From NCBI GenBank assembly GCA_964551645.1, contig CAZKDV010000036.1, positions 1 through 21,342 of the forward strand: 21,342 nucleotides of DNA, read 5' to 3'. Each line of letters begins with the position of its first letter. Position 1 is the first letter of the stretch. The translations under genes were made by a program, and so were the position numbers. The notes under the pieces were generated by a model. It was given only the letters and a program-made list of their open reading frames with translations. It was not told the DNA's origin and ran no database searches. The stretch is from CAZKDV01 sp964551645. Its GTDB lineage: Bacteria > Bacteroidota > Bacteroidia > Bacteroidales > DTU049. This document shows, piece after piece, positions 15,266 through 21,342 of the stretch.

Positions 15266-17332
15266 ATGACAGAAGAGAAAAATTTGAATCAGGAAGCTAA
15301 TCTATCCGAAACAGAACAAACGCAAGAGAAAATAGAAATGCAACCAGAAAAAAAGAATGAGGAAACTCAAGTAGAAACCAAAGAAGAAACACTCGCTGAT
15401 TCTTCAAAGGAAAATCAAAATGAAGTAGCAACACAAACTGAAACAATTGTTAAGAAAACAGAACAAACCAAACAAGAGTTGCTGCAATTTAAAACACCAG
15501 AGCCATTTGACTGGAAATCTTTAGAAAGTGAGAAAAAAGAAATAGAAGAAACACAAGAACGCAAAAGTTTAGAAAATATATATGAAAATACTCTACACTT
15601 AATTACTGATTCTGAAGTAGTTGAAGGCGAAATTTTATCTATCGGAGAACGCGAAATTTTTGTAAATATTGGCTATAAATCAGACGGAGTTATTCCTATT
15701 TCTGAATTAAGATATAATCCAGAAATTAAAATCGGCGACAAAATTGATGTTTATATTGAAAGTCAAGAAGATACTCACGGACAATTACTTTTATCACATA
15801 AAAAAGCTCGTTTATTAAAATCTTGGGATAGAATTATTGAAGCTCAAGAAACAGATGAGATAATTACAGGATTAGTAAAATGTAGAACTAAAGGCGGTTT
15901 CATAGTTGATGTATTCGGAATTGAAGCATTTTTACCGGGTTCTCAAATTGATGTAAAACCAATTCGCGACTATGATGTGTATGTTAATAAACACATGGAA
16001 TTAAAAGTTGTTAAAGTTAACCATGAATTTAAGAATGTTGTAGTTTCTCATAAAGTGCTTATCGAAGACGAACTTGAATTGCAAAAAGCTCAAATTATTT
16101 CAAAACTGGAAAAAGGTCAAGTACTTGAAGGAACAGTTAAAAATGTTACTTCTTACGGCGTATTCATTGACTTAGGCGGTGTTGATGGTTTAATTCACAT
16201 CACAGACCTTTCTTGGGGACGCATCAACCATCCAGAAGAAATTGTTCAACTTGACCAAACAATCAATGTTGTAATTCTTGATTTTGACGAAAGCAAAAAA
16301 CGCATCGCTTTAGGAATGAAACAACTTACCCCACATCCATGGGATTCATTAGATGCTAACTTAAATGTTGGAGATAAAGTTAATGGAAAAGTTGTAGTAA
16401 TTGCAGACTACGGTGCATTTATCGAACTAATTCCCGGAGTTGAAGGCTTAATCCATGTTTCAGAAATGTCATGGTCACAACACTTACGCTCAGCTCAAGA
16501 CTTTTTGAAAATTGGAGATGAAATAGAAGCAGTTATATTAACTCTGGATAGAGAAGAACGCAAAATGTCACTTGGAATAAAACAACTTATTCCAGATCCA
16601 TGGACAAGCATCAAGGACAAATACTCAGTTAACTCTAAACATACTGCTATTGTTCGTAACTTCACAAATTTTGGCGTATTTGTTGAATTGGAAGAAGGTG
16701 TTGATGGTTTGATTCACATTTCTGACTTATCATGGTCTAAAAAAGTTAAACACCCAGCTGAATTTACTAAAATCGGTGATGAAATTGAAGTTGTTGTACT
16801 TGAAGTTGATGTAGAAAATAGACGCTTAAGTTTAGGACATAAACAACTCGAAGAAAATCCTTGGGATGTATTTGAAACTGTATTTACATTAGATTCTATT
16901 CATGTTGGTACTATAAAATCTGTTAATGATAAAGGTGCTAATTTAATTCTTCCATACGGACTTGAAGGATTTGCTCCAGCTAAACATATCTTCAAAGAAG
17001 ACGGCAGCAAGCTCAAAACTGACGAAGATGCTGAATTTGTAGTTATCGAATTCTCTAAGGAAAACAGAAAAATTGTTTTATCTCACTCAAAAACTTGGCA
17101 AAGTAAAATTGAAGAAACCAAGCAAATTGAAGAAGAAGAGAAAAAAGCAACAGCTAAAAAAACAGCTAAATCTGTAAAACAAGTTCAAGACAAAGTTGAA
17201 AAAGCTACATTTGGAGATATTGAAGCTCTTTCTAATCTGAAATCAGATATGGAAAAAGCTGAAAAAAAGAAATTATCTTCAAAAAAAACTAGCAAAACTA
17301 ATGATATAGATGAGATTGAAGATATAGATTAA
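15266..17332 (+). CDS. rpsA: 30S ribosomal protein S1
   Basis: A 688-residue protein with six S1 (OB-fold) domains at roughly residues 117-180, 197-263, 285-354, 368-442, 455-529 and 542-611. Domains 3 to 5 show the clear pattern YGVF(I/V)(D/E)L..GVDGLIH(I/V)(T/S)DLSW. Domains 1, 2 and 6 are divergent, as in other S1 proteins where the first two bind the ribosome. It binds A/U-rich mRNA leaders and helps start translation, which fits the lack of Shine-Dalgarno sequences in this window. The first 110 residues are a Glu/Gln/Thr-rich extension and the last 75 are Lys/Glu-rich, making the protein longer than the 557-residue E. coli S1. The gene stands alone between its promoter and a strong terminator. 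Confidence 0.95.
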   Translation: MTEEKNLNQEANLSETEQTQEKIEMQPEKKNEETQVETKEETLADSSKENQNEVATQTETIVKKTEQTKQELLQFKTPEPFDWKSLESEKKEIEETQERKSLENIYENTLHLITDSEVVEGEILSIGEREIFVNIGYKSDGVIPISELRYNPEIKIGDKIDVYIESQEDTHGQLLLSHKKARLLKSWDRIIEAQETDEIITGLVKCRTKGGFIVDVFGIEAFLPGSQIDVKPIRDYDVYVNKHMELKVVKVNHEFKNVVVSHKVLIEDELELQKAQIISKLEKGQVLEGTVKNVTSYGVFIDLGGVDGLIHITDLSWGRINHPEEIVQLDQTINVVILDFDESKKRIALGMKQLTPHPWDSLDANLNVGDKVNGKVVVIADYGAFIELIPGVEGLIHVSEMSWSQHLRSAQDFLKIGDEIEAVILTLDREERKMSLGIKQLIPDPWTSIKDKYSVNSKHTAIVRNFTNFGVFVELEEGVDGLIHISDLSWSKKVKHPAEFTKIGDEIEVVVLEVDVENRRLSLGHKQLEENPWDVFETVFTLDSIHVGTIKSVNDKGANLILPYGLEGFAPAKHIFKEDGSKLKTDEDAEFVVIEFSKENRKIVLSHSKTWQSKIEETKQIEEEEKKATAKKTAKSVKQVQDKVEKATFGDIEALSNLKSDMEKAEKKKLSSKKTSKTNDIDEIEDID

Positions 17333-17348
17333 TGATTAACATCTAACA

Positions 17349-17385
17349 AACAAAGGGCAGTCTTTTGACTGCCCTTTGTTATTTT
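17349..17385 (+). terminator. Intrinsic terminator of rpsA
   Basis: A perfect 14-bp stem (17349-17362 with 17367-17380; core AAAGGGCAGTC / GACTGCCCTTT) has a TTTT loop and is followed by ATTTTAT, 17 bp after the rpsA stop codon. Confidence 0.92.
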
Positions 17386-17440
17386 ATAAAACTGTCTCGT
17401 ACTAACATAGCGTTACACTAATAGCATTAATCTATCTAAA

Positions 17441-17480
17441 CTTATTTTTAAATATTTTCAAATAATCTTTTAAAAATAAG
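17441..17480. repeat. Perfect 12-bp inverted repeat abutting a promoter
   Basis: CTTATTTTTAAA (17441-17452) and TTTAAAAATAAG (17469-17480) are perfect complements with a 16-nt spacer. The right arm ends immediately before the -7 box at 17481, so the repeat covers the whole -33 region. It is a candidate operator for the protease gene. Confidence 0.7.
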
Positions 17481-17488
17481 TACTTTTG
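17481..17488 (+). promoter_or_regulatory. Promoter -7 box of the protease gene
   Basis: TACTTTTGCA matches TAnnTTTG, 30 bp before the ATG at 17519, directly adjacent to the inverted repeat at 17441-17480. Confidence 0.65.
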
Positions 17489-17518
17489 CACTTTTAATAA
17501 AACACTTATCTAATCATC

Positions 17519-19174
17519 ATGAAGAAATTTCAATTACTTTCGCTACTAATTATTCTATCATTTAGTACCACATTTGCACAAATCAGTCAAGGAGGTTATC
17601 CTATAAGTTTGCATAGTTTGGAAATAAGCAAATCAATACATCGTATTTATATTGAAAAACCAAATGTTGAAAAATTAATAATGCAGGATATAGAAGAAGG
17701 GATTAACAAAGGGAGAATGCGTGTTGGAATATTATTAGAAGCTAATCTGAACCCCAATAACTCAGGAAAGTGGGAAACATTGCAAAATGGAAGCAAATTA
17801 TGGAGATTAAACATAAATGCACCTGATGCTGTAGGATTAAATTTATATTTTGATAATTTTTACTTACCCGAAGGTGTTAGTCTTTTCGTTTATAGTCCTG
17901 ACTATAAACAAATAATAGGCGCATTTACAGATTTCAATAATTCAGAAGATGGAACAATGGCAACTCAAATTATTGAAGGAGAAGAATTGGTATTAGAAAT
18001 GCTTGTTCCAAAAAACATAAATCAGGAAGAAGCAATGCTAAACATTAGCGAAATTGGATATAGATATAAAAATTTTGGAGTGCATCATGATTTAAAATCT
18101 AGAAATGATGGAGCTGACGAATGTTTAGTAAACATCAACTGCCCCGAAGGAGATAATTGGCAAAAAGAAAAACGCGGAGTTGTAAAATTATTGATGAGAA
18201 TTGGTATGAGTAATTATGAATGTAGTGGTTCGCTCGTTAATAACACACACCAAAATTGCATACCTTATGTACTTACTGCTTTTCACTGTGGAGATGGAGC
18301 TAGCGCAAATAACCTTAAACAATGGATATTTTATTTTGGATATGAAGCCAGCACTTGCAATGGCACAACAGGGCTATTAAATAAAACAAGTACTGGCTGT
18401 ACATTAACTGCTACTGATAAATGGGACGGCTATTTTACAACAACATCTGATTTTTTCTTAATTCGCTTAAACAAGTCAGTTCCAAATAGTTATCAACCAT
18501 ACTACAATGGCTGGACCCTTGTTGATACGGCTGCAACAGAAGGAGTTGGAATACATCACCCACAAGGCGATATAAAGAAAATCAGTACATTCACAACAAA
18601 ACTATCCAATCATATAAACTTTTGGGGAGTTGTTTGGTCAAGTACAGTTACCAATCATAGTATTACTGAACCTGGTTCTTCTGGCTCTCCCCTATTTAAT
18701 TCTAATAAAGAAATAATTGGCACTTTAACATCAGGTCTTTCTTTTTGTGATAAGCCTGAAGGAAAAGATGTATATGGAAAGTTTAATATACACTGGGATA
18801 TTGCCGGAGAAACTCCAGACAAACAATTAAAAGCATGGTTAGATCCTAACAACTCAAATCCGATATCAATGCCAGGGTTAAATTATACAAACTGCACAGA
18901 TGTATCTGTTGGAGAACATTTAAAACCAAATCTTAATGTCTCAATTTTTCCTAATCCAGCATCTGATTTTATAAACTTAAAATTTGAAAATTATTATTTT
19001 TCAACCGGAAATATCACTATTTATGATATGCTCGGCAATATAGTATTTGTAAAAGATATTGTTGAATATGAAAATGAGCTTCAAATTGATATCAAATCTC
19101 TTCCTGCCGGAATATATATGGTGCTTGCAAAAGATAAACAACATATTTTGAATAAATCATTTGTGAAACAATAA
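17519..19174 (+). CDS. T9SS-secreted trypsin-like serine protease (lysyl-endopeptidase-like)
   Basis: This 551-residue protein has a signal peptide cleaved probably after Ala20 (STTFA-QIS). Residues about 21-215 form a beta-rich propeptide-like region (WRLNINAPDAVGLNLYFDNF, LPEGVSLFVYSPD). The chymotrypsin-fold domain follows, with a full triad: His256 in LTAFHCGDG, Asp311 in SDFFLIRL, and Ser388 in EPGSSGSPLF. The arrangement resembles secreted lysyl endopeptidases of the Achromobacter protease I type, but Lys specificity is inference. The C-terminal T9SS sorting domain spans about 475-551 (SIFPNPASDFINL...LPAGIYMVLAKD...SFVKQ). The enzyme is probably exported to the cell surface or medium. 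Only 20 bp separate its stop from mqnE, so co-transcription is possible. Confidence 0.92.
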   Translation: MKKFQLLSLLIILSFSTTFAQISQGGYPISLHSLEISKSIHRIYIEKPNVEKLIMQDIEEGINKGRMRVGILLEANLNPNNSGKWETLQNGSKLWRLNINAPDAVGLNLYFDNFYLPEGVSLFVYSPDYKQIIGAFTDFNNSEDGTMATQIIEGEELVLEMLVPKNINQEEAMLNISEIGYRYKNFGVHHDLKSRNDGADECLVNINCPEGDNWQKEKRGVVKLLMRIGMSNYECSGSLVNNTHQNCIPYVLTAFHCGDGASANNLKQWIFYFGYEASTCNGTTGLLNKTSTGCTLTATDKWDGYFTTTSDFFLIRLNKSVPNSYQPYYNGWTLVDTAATEGVGIHHPQGDIKKISTFTTKLSNHINFWGVVWSSTVTNHSITEPGSSGSPLFNSNKEIIGTLTSGLSFCDKPEGKDVYGKFNIHWDIAGETPDKQLKAWLDPNNSNPISMPGLNYTNCTDVSVGEHLKPNLNVSIFPNPASDFINLKFENYYFSTGNITIYDMLGNIVFVKDIVEYENELQIDIKSLPAGIYMVLAKDKQHILNKSFVKQ

Positions 19175-19194
19175 ACAAGCAATTAAGTGTTTAT

Positions 19195-20277
19195 ATGTTT
19201 AATCACTTTTCCAAAGAAGTTGAAAAAATCGTAAATACGATAATAAGCAAAAAAAGAATTTCTATAGATGAAGTCAAAGTAATATATAAAACCTTGTCTT
19301 TATCAGAAATTGGAGTTATTGCCGATTATCTAAAGCAAAAACAAACTGGCAAACAAGTAACATTTATTCAAAATATACATATTGAACCAACAAATGTATG
19401 TGTTTTCAATTGTAAATTTTGTTCTTTCTCAACAACAGAATCAAACAAAGGATGGTCTTATTCAATTGAAGAGATATTAAAAACTGTAACCAAGTTAAAC
19501 TCCAATATTTCTGAAATTCATATTGTTGGTGGCTCAAATCCTAAATATAATCTTACATTTTATACTCGTTTAATTAAACAAATAAAGTCAATAAAGCCAA
19601 ATATTTATATTAAAGCCTTTACTGCTTCTGAAATATCTTATTTATCACAATTAGAAAGCATTAGCACTTATGACACACTTAATATTCTTAAAGATGCAGG
19701 AATTAATGGCATTACAGGTGGTGGAGCAGAAATATTGAATGATGAAATCAGAAAAGAGATTTGTCCACATAAGATTAATTCGCAACAATGGTTAGAAATT
19801 CACCAACAAGCACATTTAATTGGATTAACTTCTACATGCACCATGCTATATGGACACATAGAAACCATAGACAATAGATTAGAGCATCTCGAAGCACTTC
19901 GCAATCTTCAAGATAAAACTCAAGGATTTCAGGCATTTATTCCATTGAAATTCAAACACTTTAACAATGAATTATCGTACTTAAAAGAAACAAATTCAAT
20001 TGATGATTTAAAAGTTTTTGCAATATCAAGAATTTTTTTAGATAACATCAAACATATCAAAGCGTATTGGCCTGCGTACGGCAAAGATATTGCACAAATG
20101 GCACTTCGCTTTGGGGCTGACGATATTGATGGCACAATTTCTGACTCCACAAAAATATATTCAAAAGCGGGTGCTGATGAGCAAAAACCTCAAATGTCTA
20201 TACCTGAAATAATTAAATTAATTGAAGAAGTTGGATATAAAGCAGTTGAAAGAGATGCCTTATTCAACAAAAAATAA
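19195..20277 (+). CDS. mqnE: Aminofutalosine synthase MqnE (radical SAM)
   Basis: A 360-residue radical SAM enzyme of the futalosine route to menaquinone; MqnE joins 3-(1-carboxyvinyloxy)benzoate to an adenosyl radical, making 6-amino-6-deoxyfutalosine. The cluster motif CxxxCxxC is Cys69, Cys73 and Cys76 (EPTNVCVFNCKFCSFS). Further marks are IHIVGGSNP (108-116), GITGGGAEI (172-180), EICPHK, STCTMLYGHIET, and near the end AYWPAYGKDIAQMALRFG plus DDIDGTI. The close relative MqnC (dehypoxanthine futalosine cyclase) is the main alternative; the HIVGG motif favours MqnE. No other mqn gene is in the window. The ATG directly follows a small ATAAACA/TGTTTAT inverted repeat (19171-19194). Confidence 0.9.
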   Translation: MFNHFSKEVEKIVNTIISKKRISIDEVKVIYKTLSLSEIGVIADYLKQKQTGKQVTFIQNIHIEPTNVCVFNCKFCSFSTTESNKGWSYSIEEILKTVTKLNSNISEIHIVGGSNPKYNLTFYTRLIKQIKSIKPNIYIKAFTASEISYLSQLESISTYDTLNILKDAGINGITGGGAEILNDEIRKEICPHKINSQQWLEIHQQAHLIGLTSTCTMLYGHIETIDNRLEHLEALRNLQDKTQGFQAFIPLKFKHFNNELSYLKETNSIDDLKVFAISRIFLDNIKHIKAYWPAYGKDIAQMALRFGADDIDGTISDSTKIYSKAGADEQKPQMSIPEIIKLIEEVGYKAVERDALFNKK

Positions 20278-20292
20278 AATATCTATCTAAAC

Positions 20293-20312
20293 AAACAAAC
20301 ATCTGTTTGTTT
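20293..20312. repeat. Perfect inverted repeat after mqnE, before the lipoprotein promoter
   Basis: AAACAAAC (20293-20300) and GTTTGTTT (20305-20312) form an 8-bp stem with loop ATCT; TAAACA/TGTTTA half-sites bracket it at 20288-20293 and 20308-20313. It lies 16 bp after the mqnE stop and 12 bp before the -7 box. It could be a weak terminator of mqnE or an operator. Confidence 0.55.
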
Positions 20313-20324
20313 AATTAAAAATAG

Positions 20325-20332
20325 TACTTTTG
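20325..20332 (+). promoter_or_regulatory. Promoter -7 box of the DUF4878-type lipoprotein gene
   Basis: TACTTTTGCA matches TAnnTTTG, 40 bp before the ATG at 20373. A TTTG lies 15 bp upstream (20306-20309) inside the inverted repeat. Confidence 0.65.
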
Positions 20333-20372
20333 CAATTCAAACCAATTTTTTAATTAAATAAAAAAAACACTT

Positions 20373-20802
20373 ATGAAAAAATTATTTCAAACTATTGGAT
20401 TACTAGCAGTAATCGTTTTAATTGTTAATTGTAGTGGGTCTAAAAGACCTGAAGCAGTTGCTGAAAAGTTCTTAAAACACATGAATAATAAAGAATATGC
20501 ACAAGCTAAAGAATTAGGGACAGAAGCTACAATTCAAATGCTCTCAATAATGGAACAATTTTCAACTGATGTACCAGTACAAGAAGTAGAAATTAAAAAT
20601 ATGAAGTGTGATATAGTTGAAGATATTGCAAACTGCAAGTATTTAAAAAATGGAGAAGAGGAAGAAGATATTAAACTAGTGAAAGTTGATGGAAATTGGA
20701 AAGTTGATATGCCTTAAAGAAACTCCAAACTTTGATGATTTTGATTTTGAAGGTGATGACGAAGATGAAGCTATCTTAGAAGAAACTCCTGAAGAAGTAT
20801 AA
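20373..20802 (+). CDS. DUF4878-type lipoprotein with apparent one-base frameshift near its end
   Basis: The frame from 20373 gives 114 residues and stops at 20715-20717. It has a lipoprotein signal peptide (lipobox LIVNC, Cys20) and a small cystatin/NTF2-like domain of DUF4878 type (PEAVAEKFLKHMNNKEYAQAKEL ... IKLVKVDGNWKVDMP). Directly at the stop, the next frame continues as KETPNFDDFDFEGDDEDEAI and on to a TAA at 20800-20802, 28 acidic residues. Removing one T from CCTT at 20712-20715 joins the two as ...KVDMPKETP..., a smooth family-like transition. So the gene is probably 142 residues with a sequencing or assembly error, or a recent natural truncation. The YiiX-like gene begins 9 bp later. 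The binding role of this domain is unknown. Confidence 0.75.
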
Positions 20803-20811
20803 TACGATTTT

Positions 20812-21342
20812 ATGAGAAAAACTATTTTCTCAGTAATAATAATTTTTCTCGCATTCTTATTGTTCCTGCTCACATACAATTATCGTTCGGAGCAGGAACA
20901 ATTTTTTTCTAAATACTCTTTAAGTAATGAAGAAATTACTATTATTAAAGACGGAGATATTATATTAAGACATGGTTATGGAATCGTTAGCGATATGATT
21001 GTTAAAACGCTAAACGAAAAATATAATATTTCTCATTGTGCAATTATTGTGCGTGATGATAATAAATTAAAAGTAATACATACCGTCTCGCAATCAATCT
21101 CTGATATTGATGGCATACAACAACAAGGTCTTAAAACTTTTATTAAACACAGCAAAAATAATTCTATTATTGTTGTCCGGTTTAAACACGACAACGAAAA
21201 TGCTGGTCAAATTATCAGCAATAAAGCAAAAGAATTATTGAAACAAAAAGTGCCATTTGACCATAGCTTTGATATTAATGACGACTCAGAACTATATTGC
21301 TCCGAACTAATTTGGAAAATCTTATTAGATGAATTTAATGTT
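20812..21342 (+). CDS. YiiX-like permuted papain-fold (NlpC/P60-superfamily) enzyme, 3' partial
   Basis: The frame from ATG 20812 is open for 177 codons to the window end. A hydrophobic N-terminal anchor or signal (residues 2-21) precedes the catalytic domain. IIKDGDIILRHG (44-55), His75 in ISHCAIIV and Cys163 in ELYCSELIW show the permuted order His-then-Cys of the YaeF/YiiX family. Members are predicted or known cysteine amidases or peptidases acting on lipids or cell-wall-like substrates; the substrate here is unknown. The protein is probably membrane-tethered facing the periplasm. It starts 9 bp after the extended lipoprotein gene, as in an operon. A terminator-like hairpin lies within codons 16-33. 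Confidence 0.82.
   Translation, partial: MRKTIFSVIIIFLAFLLFLLTYNYRSEQEQFFSKYSLSNEEITIIKDGDIILRHGYGIVSDMIVKTLNEKYNISHCAIIVRDDNKLKVIHTVSQSISDIDGIQQQGLKTFIKHSKNNSIIVVRFKHDNENAGQIISNKAKELLKQKVPFDHSFDINDDSELYCSELIWKILLDEFNV
20859..20908 (+). terminator. Terminator-like hairpin inside the YiiX-like coding sequence
   Basis: A perfect 13-bp stem (20859-20871 with 20890-20902; core GTTCCTGCTC / GAGCAGGAAC) with an 18-nt loop is followed by a run of seven T (20902-20908). It has the full form of an intrinsic terminator on the plus strand, yet lies 48-97 nt inside the open reading frame. It may end part of the lipoprotein transcripts. Confidence 0.65.

Noticed and set aside
20676..20879. Minus-strand open frame of 67 codons
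   Set aside because: It is antisense to the acidic tail of the lipoprotein and the YiiX start; its Ser/Lys runs mirror the GAT/GAA codons.

Overview
The window is AT-rich DNA from a member of the Bacteroidota, most likely an uncultured or draft-assembled genome: it holds two runs of exactly 100 N (5797-5896 and 10637-10736) that behave as scaffold gaps. Evidence for the phylum is the promoter box TAnnTTTG (usually TAnnTTTGCA) in front of almost every transcription unit, the absence of clear Shine-Dalgarno sequences, three secreted proteins with type IX secretion system (T9SS) C-terminal sorting domains, and several typical Bacteroidota families (DUF4878-type lipoprotein, S1 protein with long charged tails). 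No rRNA, tRNA, transposase, integrase or CRISPR array was seen.

Layout. 1-4345: two tandem paralogous T9SS-exported surface proteins made of two alternating disulfide-type beta domains; the first is cut by the window start. 4371-4411: a strong hairpin terminator shared with the convergent operon. 4452-7484 (minus): a tight operon trmD - lipoprotein (interrupted by gap 1) - mnmD - Nudix hydrolase, combining two anticodon-loop tRNA methyltransferases. 7661-10167 (plus): fumC, a DUF486 membrane protein and a small outer-membrane-type protein. 10192-11022 (minus): an OsmC-family protein and a small HEAT-like protein cut by gap 2.

11252-14660 looks accessory: a helical-repeat protein with a C-terminal zinc ribbon, then a KilA-N domain protein. 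Each is followed on the same strand by a copy of the same noncoding palindromic element; the 3' 117 bp of the two copies align without gaps at about 85% identity. This gene-repeat-gene-repeat arrangement is the most unusual structure in the window and resembles a cassette array, although no recombinase is present.

14679-21342 (plus): a Rieske-like lipoprotein without the usual histidine ligands, ribosomal protein S1 with a textbook terminator, a T9SS-secreted trypsin-like protease whose -7 box is abutted by a perfect 12-bp inverted repeat, mqnE (futalosine-type menaquinone synthesis), a lipoprotein with an apparent one-base frameshift, and the start of a YiiX-like permuted papain-fold enzyme. 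That last gene carries a terminator-like hairpin inside its coding sequence and runs off the window end.

The housekeeping genes are ordinary. The points worth following are the repeat-flanked KilA-N/HEAT segment, the intragenic terminator, the Rieske-like protein and the frameshifted lipoprotein.
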